Shown one piece after another: positions 39,443 to 49,359 of a stretch of DNA of 64,000 nucleotides (position 1 is its first letter; every line of letters begins with the position of its first letter). The translations under genes were made by a program, and so were the position numbers. Source of the DNA: Phaseolus vulgaris. Its lineage: Eukaryota > Streptophyta > Magnoliopsida > Fabales > Fabaceae. Under the pieces are notes generated by a model. That model saw only the letters and a program-made list of their open reading frames with translations, had not been told where the DNA came from and did no database searches. The DNA lies in contig NC_023755.2 in assembly GCF_000499845.2 (NCBI RefSeq), positions 28,392,217 through 28,456,216 on the forward strand, read 5' to 3'.

Positions 39443-39561
39443 AGATCTGAGGATAGATCTTCTCAAAAGAAGGAGGAGATGATGGACACCATCCAGCCAC
39501 AACCATTCCCCTAAGCAAAAGCATTGGATTTGAGGACAAATCCTTTTCAAGAGGGAGGGGA
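39443..39561 (+). other. Untranslated tail and polypurine tract of copy 2
   Basis: 119 bp between the end of the frame and the 3' LTR. The tract AAGAGGGAGGGGA is at 39549-39561, touching the LTR. Confidence 0.85.
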
Positions 39562-40281
39562 TGATGGAGGAAGGCCCAAGCTCACCACACTATGAAAGCC
39601 AAGCTTCCAAGACCAAGACCGTCTAGCCTTCCAAAAGGAGCGTCTAGCCTCACAAGGAGCGTCTAGCCTCACAAAGGGAGCGTCTAGCCTCACAAAGGGA
39701 GCGTCTAGCCATGATGAGGAGCAAGGCTACATGAGGAGCATCTATGAAGAGTCCTAGACCGTCTAAGCTTCACACACACAAGGGCCAAAGCTACGGTTTG
39801 GGAGAGAAGAGGCTTTGTTGCATAAAAGGCCCATTAGGGGTACTTAGTAAGATAGGTAGTGTAGAAAGAACTTTGTGAAGGAAACCTTCTAGAACCTAGG
39901 GTTGTGTGGCCGGTCATTGCATGGCACATGGCTTAGGATTTAGATTTAATTTTGGTTTTCTTTTCCTTAGAAATGTAGCTTAACATTTAAGCCCAAATAG
40001 CCTATAAATAGGAAGGCTATCTCTTTGTATTGAACAAGTTTATTTGAGTATTGTTATGCTGCCCATTTTGTGCACTAGCTATACTTCTCCTAGAAATCTA
40101 GGCTATAAACTTCACTCCCTTCACCTTTCTTCATAGAGCTGGCCGAACCTCTCTAAATCCATACTCATCATGCACCTTCAAAGCCATCACAACTCCTAGG
40201 AGGGCTTTGTTTCACTCACCCATTGCTTCCGCATCCATTTTTTACTACTTTGATTCAAGAAGAACACATGAAATGCCATCA
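39562..40281 (+). repeat. 3' LTR of copy 2
   Basis: 720 bp, TG...CA, no difference from 34183-34902 noticed. It ends at TSD AGGCC (40282-40286), after which the Tat antisense gene resumes in frame. Confidence 0.95.
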
Positions 40282-41804
40282 AGGCCCACCCAGCGCCTCT
40301 ACAAGCAGCAAACTTCCCTCTTGAGGTCACGAGGATGTGGGAGCCTTTATCTGCCAAGCTGAAGACGATAGCAGAAGACATCCCCGCCATCATAACTAGG
40401 GCTGTGGAGAGCTCCACCAGGAAGCTCCAGGACGACCTCTTCAACCTCAGAACTGAGAACAACACCATGAGGGTTGAGGTGGAGAAGTTGTCCTTCAATC
40501 TGACACTCGCGGAGATTGAACACTCCCGAGTAGAAGATGCGATGAGCACCGAGCTCCGGTTGGCGCGCAAGGAGGCCACTGAACTCCGCCATAAGGTGCA
40601 GCAACTGGCTCAAGAAAAGATCGAACTAGAGAGCAAGATTGTGCCTTATCGCGTTAAGGTGGCTGACTTAGAGGCCTCGATAAAAACTGACGTCGCCAAG
40701 GTGAAGAAACTGGAGCAGAGGTCCGCTGATCGGGAGATCTTCCTTGGTAAGGTGGAGAAGGCGAGGGACGACGCCATGGCTGAGCTTGCCGAGGCCAACA
40801 AAGAGAAAGGGAAGATCACTGCTGAATTGGGCCAAGTGCAAGCGAAATCCAAGAAGGTTGCTGAAGACCTTCTCCAGGCTCAAGAGATCAACGAAAAACT
40901 CAAGAGGCAAGTCGAAGAGCTGGAGCAGCAGAATAAGGGGCTGAAGGAACAAACTGAAGGACTCCAGAAACAGATTGAAGATCTTAATATGAGTTCTGCC
41001 CAAATTCTGGCTGTTGGATTCGCGGCTGCACAGGAACAGTTTGCATGCTTGTTCCCGGATCTGGATCTCAGCATGGTGTCCCTAAACAACGAGGTGGTGG
41101 ATGGGAAGGTGGTTCCCGTCGAAGACTGATCAATTTCCCCTCATCCACCACCTTTATGCTTTTTCTTTGCATTTTGTAATGAACTTTCTTCTTTTTCTGT
41201 TTACGTACCCCGAACTGACATTTACTTAATGAAATTGCCTTTGTATTTCTTCCTGTAACTTCTTTGCCTGCTTCAACTTCTCTTGCGCAATTTACTTCAG
41301 AGAAATAACTTAGTAATTTTGTAGGTACGATCTTGTACTTAACTGTTTCGAACCGTTCCAACTTCGAATAATAATCACATTAACAACTCGTAATCTTAAG
41401 GCAATTAACCTTAGCGTAAAATTACTCTTCAAGCAACGAACTTCAACTCAACCACTGGCTTAAAACATTTCTTCACCCGATCTGCTTCATCAAAACGGGT
41501 CTTTAACTTTCTCGCCACTTGTTTTGAACTTTTCCTGGTCGCCAAAGACTCTTGGCGATATCAGCTTCTTTCTGGCCTCATGCCTTGGCCATTGTTCTTT
41601 TATCTGGGGGTAGAGGCGCCTTTCGGATCCTTCTCTACCTTCCTGAACTTCAGAACAAAAGACCGGGTGGCTAGGCGTTCTCTTCGAACCTACCTTAGCC
41701 ACCTTCCAAACTTCGTCCACCCTTAACACCATACCTGAACTCATTCGAGACGAGAAGGATTTTACCTTGCTTGAACTCGCTCATAGGCGAGAAGATCTTT
41801 TACT

Positions 41805-41937
41805 TGCCTCTACATTGCCCCGGGGGTTACATCTTCTCGCCCCCATAAACACTGAGGACTTTTCACTGGTGCCTCTACATTGCCCCAGGGGTTACATCTC
41901 CTCGCCCCCAGAAACACTGAGGACTTTTCGTTCTTCC
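41805..41937. repeat. 65-bp tandem repeat, two copies
   Basis: TGCCTCTACATTGCCCC starts at 41805 and again at 41870. Each copy continues through GGGGTTACATC, CTCGCCCCC and ACTGAGGACTTTTC. There are only a few mismatches. Confidence 0.85.
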
Positions 41938-42012
41938 TCGCCTGCACTCGCTCGACGGCGAGGAGGTCTTTAACTCGCCTCAGGACGCGCGAGGGCGTTG
42001 AGGTCTTTTAGC

Positions 42013-42148
42013 TGGTGCCTCCGATCGCCGAAAGACGATGAGGACTTTAACTTTAACTTGTGCCTCCAATCGCCGAAAGACGATGAGGACTTAAAACTTT
42101 AACTGGTGCCTCCGATCGCCGAAAGACGATGAGGACTTAAAACTTTTT
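42013..42148. repeat. 45-46-bp tandem repeat, three copies
   Basis: TGCCTCC(G/A)ATCGCCGAAAG starts at 42016, 42061 and 42107. Each copy ends with GACGATGAGGACTT and a short A/T-rich tail. Degenerate relatives (GGCGAGGAGGTCTTTAACTC) precede it from about 41950. Confidence 0.85.
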
Positions 42149-42387
42149 AGAAAGCATGCAATATATCTTTAACTTGCCTTAAGCCACATACAAGTGACAA
42201 GGTCTTTTTTCAAAACTTTCTGAAAACAACAGGCACGCAATCTAAAACAACTTGTACTTCGAAAACTTCTCTTTATTGGGTGGCCTCATTAAAAACCCTC
42301 CTTAGGGAAAAAAGAGTGCCCCCTTCAAACTGTTTTAACAGAGACATTGTAATATAACTTCGTGTTTGTCTTTACTTACAAGGCTTC

Positions 42388-43701
42388 TTAACTGTAATAC
42401 AACTTCAGGTGCGTGGCGTTCCAAGTGCGAGGAATCGCCCCTCCTTCCAATGTCTCTAAGCGGTAGGCGCCGTTCCCGAGCGCCTCGGTTATTCTGAACG
42501 GCCCCGTCCACTTGGGCGACAGTTTATTCTCCATCTCGTACTGGTGGGCTTTCCTCATCACCAAGTCGCCTTCTCTAAACTGTCTTGGCATCACCTTCGA
42601 GTTGTATCTTCGTTCAATCCTTCTCTTCACCACTTCAGCCTTCAATCTCGCCTCTTCCCTGACCTCATCCAGTAGATCCAGGTTCAGCCTTCTCTCTTCA
42701 TTCGAGTCTTCCTCTACAAAGTTCTGGAATCTCGGCGAGCTCTCCTGGATCTCTACTGGAATCATTGCATCACACCCATAGACCAGGCTGAACGGGGTCT
42801 CATGGGTTCCTGACTGCTCGGTGGTGTGGTACGCCCAGACTATACGGGGTACCTCCTCAGCCCAGCTTCCTTTGGCTTTCTCTAGCCTTCTCTTCAAACC
42901 TCTCAGCAACACCCGATTAGCTGACTCCACCTGGCCATTCGTCTGAGGGTGCTCGACGGATGCAAACACTTGTTGAATTCCCACCCCCTCGCACAGCTTC
43001 TTCAACAAGTGGCTTGCAAACTGAGTCCCATTGTCTGACACTAGGCGCTTGGGCACTCCAAACCGACACACAATATTCTTCCACACGAAACCTTCGATCT
43101 TGTGTGCGGTGATCTGGGCCACTGGCTCTACTTCGATCCACTTGGTGAAATACTCAATCGCCACCACCAAGTACTTCATCTGCCTGATCGCCAGCGGGAA
43201 TGGTCCCAGGATGTCGATTCCCCAAGTATGAAACGGCCAAGGGCTGTAGATCGACTTCAACTCCTCGGGAGGCGCCTTGTGCCAATCGACGTGCTGTTGG
43301 CATTGTTTGCAACATTGAGCATACTTCTTGCAGTCTTCTCTCATCGATGGCCAGTAGTAACCTGCACGGAGAGTCCTTGCGGCCAGAGCTCGACCCCCGA
43401 CGTGGCTTCCGCATATACCTTCGTGGAGCTCTGCCATGATTCTCGTGCACTTCTCGCCATGTACGCATTCCAGGAGTGGGTGAGTGAACCCAAACCTGTA
43501 CAGATCGCCATCAATCAATGTGTACTTGCTAGAATTTTTCTTTACCTTTCTAGCCTCTGTCGGATCCAGTGGGAGAAGGCCATCTGCCAGGCACCGCTTG
43601 TACTGTGTTATCCAGGTGTCTGGCTCATGGATAGCGCAGACCTGCGTCAGGTCCACCTTCTCTCCTCGACATGCTCTAATTCTCGGCGATCTCAAAGTCT
43701 C
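42388..43701 (-). pseudogene. Integrase part of Tat pol
   Basis: An open frame of about 435 codons read from 43695 downward, in the same frame as the preceding RT-RNase H segment and separated from it by one TAA (43702-43704). Residues counted from 43695: HHCC zinc finger (HEGICGSH ... CCKQCQQH, about 90-135), then the catalytic core with D161 in WGIDILG, D221 in VSDNGTQF and E257 in GQVESANR. The 35-residue spacing between the last two is the canonical DD35E. The C-terminus has a GPFRI motif and ends LKLYYS. The domain looks intact; the stop upstream would prevent its synthesis. It inserts the cDNA into the genome. Confidence 0.9.
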
Positions 43702-45530
43702 TTACGTCAGGGACTTATGACCTCTCGTTGCTTTCTCCGTCGACTTGCTTATCTGAAGGACCAGGTGATCTGCTACAAATGCTCTCGGCGTCTTCAGAGT
43801 TTCTTGAATCACCGTCCTCTGCCTACCCCCCTTGCCTGAACTGGCGAGCTTAGCTAGCAAGTCAGCTCGGGCATTCTGCTCTCTGGGCACATGCACTACT
43901 TCAAAGGAGGCAAAGGAACTCTTCAATTCCTGCACATACTCCAAATAGGCCGCCATTTGTGGATCTTTAGCCTGGAATTCGCCTGTTACTTGCCCCGTGA
44001 CTAGCAGCGAGTCACTCTTAGCCATCAGCACCCTCGCTCCCATCTCTTTGGCCAGCAAAATCCCGGCGATCAGCGCCTCATATTCTGCTTGATTGTTACT
44101 GGCTTTGAAGGCAAATCTCAAAGATTGTTCGATCAGCACGCCGTTGGGTCCTTCCAAAATGACTCTAGCACCGCTACCCTGCTGGTTCGACGATCCATCC
44201 ACCGAGAGTACCCAACGGAAGTCGTCCCCTTCAACTCGTGTCGCCTCAGATGAGAGCTCGACCACGAAATCTGCAAAGATTTGTCCCTTGATCGGGCCTC
44301 GGGGCTCATACTTAATATCAAACTCTGACAATTCTACTGCCCACTTCACCATCCTTCCTGCAACGTCAGGCTTCTTCAAGACCTTCTGGATGGGTAGGTC
44401 AGTCATCACCAGTATGGTGAAGCTATGGAAATAGTGGCGCAACCTCCTCGCCGAAAATACCACAGCCAGCGCAGCCTTTTCCAGGGCCTGATATCTCGTT
44501 TCGGGGCCCTGCAACACCTTACTCACAAAATAAATAGGCTTCTGAGCCTGATCCTGATCCTGGGCGAGCACCGCACTCACTGCCCTCTCAGTTACAGCAA
44601 AATACAACCTGAGAGGGGTTCCCACCAGCGATTTGCACAAGACCGGCGGGCTCGCCAGATATTCCTTCAGCTTGACAAAGGCTTCCTCGCACTCCTTCGT
44701 CCAAGCAAACTTGTTATTGCGCCTCAAGCACTGAAAATAGGGATGGCCCTTTTCTCCGCTAGCTGACACGAAGCGAGACAGGGCTGCCATCCGACCTCTC
44801 AGCTGTTGAACCTCCTTCACCGTAGCTGGGCTTCTCATCGCCAAGATGGCGGCACACTTATCCGGGTTGGCCTCTATGCCTCTTTCAGTCAGGAGGAAAC
44901 CCAAAAACTTTCCAGCCTCCACGCCGAAAATGCATTTCTCTGGATTAAGCTTTAACCTGAACTTGGCGATCGTCGTGAACAATTCTTCCAAGTCTGCAAC
45001 GTGTTTGCTCTTTTCTGGCGAGGTCACAACCATGTCATCGACGTATGCTTGCACGTTCCTCCCCAGCATCGGCGCAAGTACTCGATCCATCAACCTCTGG
45101 TACGTGGCCCCGCGTTCTTCAGCCCAAACGACATCACCTTATAGCAATAGCACGATCTCTCCGTCATGAAGGCTGTCTTTTCTTCATCCATGGGATGCAT
45201 CTTGATCTGATTATACCCCGAGAAGGCATCCAGGAAGCTCAACAGCTTACACCCTGCAGCACTATCTACCAGGGCGTCTATGCTTGGTAAAGGATATGAA
45301 TCCTTTGAAAAGCCTTGTTCAGGTCAGTGAAATCGACGCACATGCGCCATTTCCCGTTACTCTTCTTCACCAGCACGACATTTGCCAGCCATTCAGGGTA
45401 CTGGACTTCCTCGATGTGGCCTGCAGCGAGGAGTTTCTGTGTTTCGTCCCTGATCGCCTGCCTCCTCTCCTCGTTGAACTTTCTTCTTCTTTGTCGCACT
45501 GGTCTTACCAAGTTGTCCATCGCAGATGAT
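43702..45530 (-). pseudogene. RT, RNase H and second RNase H of Tat pol
   Basis: Two 1-bp deletions are visible by comparing frames: near 45318 (after DLNKA) and near 45107 (after LKNAG). RT has YVDDMVV at 45031-45045; a conventional RNase H follows (FVSKVLQ, PIYFV). About residues 290-420 of the 45093-43702 frame form a second RNase H domain (VDGSSNQQGSGARV, NQAEYEALIAG, VPREQNARADLLAKLAS), the archaeal-type domain typical of the Tat lineage. It ends at TAA 43702-43704. Dead as it stands. Confidence 0.9.
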
Positions 45531-46962
45531 GGCACAAGAAGTCGGGATCGATCCCGGGCATGTCCGAAGCGAACCATGCAAACGCGTCCAGATGCCGCTC
45601 AATCACCTTGGCGATCTGGTCCTGGAGCTCAACCTCCAGGGATCTTCCCAGCTTGAAGATCTTTCCCCCAATTTCTCTCTCGAGCCACTGCTCGACGGGT
45701 TTTGGTCTGGTTTCTCTGGCGATCACCGCCCTGGCGATTCCCAGCTCTCTCGCTTCCTCAAGGCGATTCCTGGCCTCTTCCCCCTCCAGACCAGCGTTCC
45801 CCTCCCCCAGCTCAGCGTCCACCATCTCCACGTCCCTTCCGGCGACCTCTTCTGTTGCCGTCGATCTGGGCTTCACACCAGGAGGCGAGGTGGTTGTTAC
45901 GTAACTCACCGATCTTTTGTTTTTCAGGCTATTCTCATAGCACTTCTTTGCTTCCTTCTCATCGGACTTGATGGTAATAACCACCCCCTCCATGGACGAC
46001 AACTTCACCTTCATGTGCCGGGTCGATGGTATGGCACCTATCCTGTTGAGCGTGGGTCTTCCCAACAGGATGTTGTATGTTGAAGGAGCGTTTACAACGA
46101 GGTATTTGATTTTCTCCGTTCTTGAACCCGCCACATCTGTAAACGTTGTCCTTAATTCTATGTACCCCCTGACCTCCACCTGGTCACCAGCGAAACCATA
46201 CAAACATCCTCCATAGGGCCTCAGCTGGTCAAGGGGCAGCTCCAACTGCGTGAAAGTCGGCCAGAACATCACGTCTGCCGAGCTTCCTTGGTCCACCAGT
46301 ACCCTGTGGACCTTTCTTCCTGCTGTTATCAACGAAATTACTATGGGATCGTTGTCATGAGGCACAACATCCCGGAGATCTTGCTTGGTGAATGTAATAT
46401 CCACTTCTGGCGAGTGGTCTTCAAACATATCCACCGTCATCACAGACCTTGCGTACTTCTTCCTCTGCGATGCGGTGCATCCACCTCCTGAGAAACCCCC
46501 TGCAATGGTGTGGATTTCTCCGTGCGTAGGCATCTCGTGCTGCTGAGCGTCAGCACCTGCTGGTTGGGAGCTCGACGCGCCCCCCGTCCTTCTGTCCAGC
46601 AAATAGTCATTTAGGAACCCGCTCTTTACCAGATCGTCGAGCTGGTATCCTAATGTTAAGCACGAGTCCACTGTATGGCCAAAGCCCTGGTGAAACTCAC
46701 ACCAGGCGTCTGGCTTTGGTCCCAGCACCTTGTCGCCCACCTTTTGTGGCGCCTTCAACCTAGCGGATATGTTGGGAATGGCGATCAGATCCGCCAATCC
46801 CATGACAAACTTGTGCTTAGGCGGGCGATTGTATTCCCGGCGTGCTGGTTGCTGGCGTCCTTGGCCCCTACCCTTGTTCTTCCTTGGATCATAAGGATGG
46901 CGAGTCCTCTGATCCCCTTTGGCCGCCGCTATCTCCAGCACCCTTTGCGGCTGGATCCTGGT
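45531..46962 (-). pseudogene. Nucleocapsid and protease part of Tat pol
   Basis: It continues in the gag frame after the TAG at 46963-46965. A basic Arg/Gly/Gln-rich stretch is followed by a knuckle-like motif CEFHQGFGHTVDSC, and then the aspartic protease with D-Q-GSSADV and LLGRPTLN. The segment runs to DMPGIDPDFLCHHL, just before the RT, where a 1-bp deletion near 45530 shifts the frame. The protease would mature the polyprotein. Confidence 0.85.
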
Positions 46963-47823
46963 CTAGGCGCGTGGCCTAGTGGGGGCCACGCTTCCCCTTT
47001 TCTCGGCGACTTCGCTCTCGTCGGCGATGTGGGCCACCGCAAGTCGCCTAACCTCAGCAAACGTGGCGGGGTGTGCCCTGATCAACGCCTCGCAGAATGG
47101 TCCCGGCAGCACACCCTTCTTAAATGCATAGACTAGCATTTCTTCATCTTTGGTCGGCGATCTGACCATCTGCGCCCCAAAGCGATTCAGGTAGTCTCTG
47201 AGGGACTCTCCCTGATACTGCCTTATATCAAACAGGTCGTAAGATACCCTGGGCGGTGCCTTATTCACGATGTACTGCTCGACGAAAATCTTCGAGAACT
47301 GTTGGAAACTGGTTATGTGACCGTTAGGCAGGCTCACAAACCATTCCAGCGTCGTTCCCTGGAGTGTGCTCACAAACATCTTGCAATATACGGCGTCTGA
47401 TCCCCCTGACAGCATCATCTGCGTATGGAACGTGGTGAGATGAGCTTCAGGATCCTCCACGCCGGTGAAAACAGCCTTAACCGGAACCACGCTCGCAGGA
47501 ATAGGCGTGTCAGTAATCGCCTGATCGAAAGGCATAGGAAAAACACGAGGTAGCGACGACGGCGCGACCTCTTCAGCAGTAGAACGCCCTTGCTGCTCCT
47601 GAAGGGCTTGACGCAGCTCCTCAGTCACCTTGCTGAGCTCATCATTCCTGGCGCGAGAGGCGACCAGGTCCTCATGCATTCTCGCTTGTTCTATGCGCGA
47701 GGCTTCCACAGTTGCCTGCAACGAACGCATCATCTCTGCCATCTGCGCCATGGTCATGGCGGCGGCGCCTTCAGCAGCGACGGGCGCAACCGGACTTGAA
47801 CGATTGCTTCTCATTTTTCTCAT
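46963..47823 (-). pseudogene. Gag of the Tat element
   Basis: The first ATG is at 47823. The frame is open further upstream to 47859 but begins there with GTG, so I prefer 47823. An Ala/Met/Glu-rich helical N-terminus precedes a retrotransposon Gag domain (MFVSTLQGTTLEWF ... FKKGVLPGPF). It ends at TAG 46963-46965; the frame stays open beyond, so the stop probably replaced CAG in a CHG methylation context. Gag forms the particle shell. Confidence 0.85.
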
Positions 47824-48212
47824 GAAACTTAGCAAATCACAGAATGCAGCGAACAACACTTACTTCAGCTACGATCGATTCAGCGATCAATCGGAAAAAA
47901 CTGCGCGAAACTCTGCAAGAAACTCAAGAACACCGCGAACCTCCAAAGAAACCTGCAACTCCACCAGAAACCACCGCTTCTCCCACGGATAACCAAACGA
48001 GCGAAGGAACTCAAACTCCCCCGAACAAATCACGCGTAAACAGCAGAAAAACTCACTTCACCGAACAAAAATCCAAACGAACGGTGGAAAATGCGAAAAC
48101 ACCGAACAAATCTCAAGCGAACAGCGAACGATGGTTGCACCAGCACACAACCACACAGAAAACTACGAAAACCTCCAAGAATTCACGCTGTGGATGGGAA
48201 CAGGTTTTACAC
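47824..48212 (-). other. 5' leader of the Tat element
   Basis: About 390 bp between primer-binding site and gag. A-rich on the plus strand, with no gene supported; plus-strand frames here have no domain. Confidence 0.6.
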
Positions 48213-48230
48213 GGCCCCACGGTGGGCGCC
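48213..48230 (-). other. Primer-binding site of the Tat element
   Basis: Minus strand GGCGCCCACCGTGGGGCC directly after the LTR end CA. The position fits a primer-binding site; I do not assign the tRNA. Confidence 0.6.
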
Positions 48231-48633
48231 TGATGATCCTGCCTATTGACCAGAACGTTGGAACCTGCCTCGTCAAAGGATCGACGTGTGCACCGCTTCA
48301 AACCTCCGTCCTTCTTCAAGATCCACCTCAAGAACCTGCAAAAGAACAGAGCGGCACCGCTGCGGCCGATCGCACTCCAACGCCCAAGTCAGTGACCGAA
48401 CCACCAAATACTAAGAGCAAGAACACTCAAGAAATCTCAAGGAACCGTGCAATGTTCTCTCTCACAGTAAGCTCTAGAACTCGCAAGCGTAAAGAGTATA
48501 ATCTGAACGCGCGTACCTCAGAAAGTTCGTTGAGAACTCTTATATACCTGGTCACTTTCTCTCTCCTGGAAGTTACAGACCTGGACACGTGGCTCGCATC
48601 CAGTCGTACACGTGCCATCATCTAGAGCCTCCT
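48231..48633 (-). repeat. 5' LTR of the Tat element, inner part
   Basis: 403 bp from the inner LTR boundary to the copy 3 insertion. The LTR continues at 56414. Its TATA box is at 48539-48546. Both parts together give about 825 bp. Confidence 0.8.
48539..48546 (-). promoter_or_regulatory. TATA box in Tat 5' LTR
   Basis: Minus strand TATATAAG in the context GGTATATAAGAG, on the inner side of the LTR, as expected for a promoter driving the minus-strand genomic RNA. Copy 3 now separates it from the outer upstream part of the LTR. Confidence 0.6.
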
Positions 48634-49359
48634 TGATGGAGGAGGGCCAAGCACACCTACCCAAGGAAGCCAAGGCACAAGCCAAGGAGAGCGTCTAGAC
48701 CAAGACCAAGACCAAGGTAAGCGTCTAGGACGTGAAAGTGAGCGTCTAGGACGTGAAGGTGAGCGTCTAGGACGTGAAGGAGGGAGGCTATCCATGGAGC
48801 TAGACCGTCTAGGCCCCCTTACAAGATCCATGGCCAAACATGCTCACACACAAGCCAATGAAGCCACGGATGGAAGAGAGAAGGCTTTGTATATGTTTGC
48901 ATAAAGGCCCATTAGGGGTACTTAGTAGATAGGATAGTGTAGAAAGCACTTTTGGAAGGAAACATTCTAGAATGTAGGGTTTGTGTGGCCGGTCATTGCT
49001 TGGCACATGGCTTAGCATTTAGATTTAATTTTTGGTTTTCTTTTTCTTGTAATTTAGCTTACAAGTTACATCCAAGATAGCTTATAAATAGGAAGGCTAT
49101 CTCATTGTATTTGACAAGTTTAATTGAGTATTGTTATGCTGCCATTTTTGTGCACTAGCTTTACTTCTCCTAGAAATCTAGGCTATAAACTTCAATCCTT
49201 TCACCTTTCTCCCTTGAGTTGGCCGAACCACTCAAACATCACACTCCTCATGCACCTTCAAAGCCAACACAACTCCTAGGAGGGCTTTGTTTCACTCACC
49301 CATTGCTTCCGCATCACTTTTACTACTTTGATTCAAGAAGAACACATGAAATGCCATCA
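48634..49359 (+). repeat. 5' LTR of copy 3
   Basis: 726 bp. Near the start it has four GCGTCTAG-containing units where the 3' LTR has three. TATA box at 49083-49090. Confidence 0.95.
49083..49090 (+). promoter_or_regulatory. TATA box in 5' LTR of copy 3
   Basis: TATAAATA in the context GCTTATAAATAGG; the 3' LTR has it at 56132-56139 in the context GCCTATAAATAGG. Confidence 0.65.

Larger units (their letters stand above)
34183..40281 (+). mobile_element. Copy 2: polymerase-less CRM-related LTR retrotransposon
   Basis: A 6099-bp element, TG...CA, LTRs of 720 bp (34183-34902 and 39562-40281), TSD AGGCC (34178-34182 and 40282-40286). It lies inside exon 2 of the Tat antisense gene. The LTRs look identical by eye, so insertion was recent. 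Internally it has the same deletion as copy 1 (no RT or RNase H, degenerate integrase) and is very similar to it overall. Gag carries two nonsense codons. It is the clearest sign of mobilisation in trans. Confidence 0.95.
32398..41129 (+). pseudogene. Antisense gene of the Tat element, split by copy 2
   Basis: Plus-strand gene opposite to gag-pol. Exon 1 runs from ATG 32398 (or 32332) to 33340, exon 2 from 33521 to 34182; after copy 2 the same frame resumes at 40287 and ends with TGA at 41127-41129. Together that is 816 codons without a stop. Exon 1 has a Ser/Pro-rich start, then a domain (about 32800-33170) resembling the 'putative gypsy type transposon' family (PF04195-like, from memory) seen in Grande/Tat antisense frames. 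Exon 2 has basic clusters like nuclear localisation signals (KRPKRK, KRKR) and a long Pro-rich stretch. The last part is a Leu/Glu/Lys-rich coiled coil. The function of such proteins is unknown. As it stands, translation would stop at the TGA that begins copy 2. I see no clear TATA box upstream. Confidence 0.8.
41130..42387. other. Untranslated region between antisense gene and pol of the Tat element
   Basis: 1258 bp between the convergent stop codons of the antisense gene (41129) and integrase (42388). No gene was recognised. It would be the 3' untranslated region of both transcripts and carries the two tandem repeats listed separately. Such regions in Tat/Ogre elements are known to be hypervariable and rich in tandem repeats. 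Confidence 0.7.

Noticed and set aside
42512..48625. Many plus-strand frames of 60-250 codons across Tat gag-pol
   Set aside because: GC-rich antisense shadows of the pol frame without domains. The real antisense gene lies outside pol, at 32398-41129.
48622..48837. Minus-strand Ser/Arg/Pro-rich frames (also 55500-55886)
   Set aside because: They are the reverse reading of the GAGCGTCTAG minisatellite in the copy 3 LTRs; low-complexity by construction.
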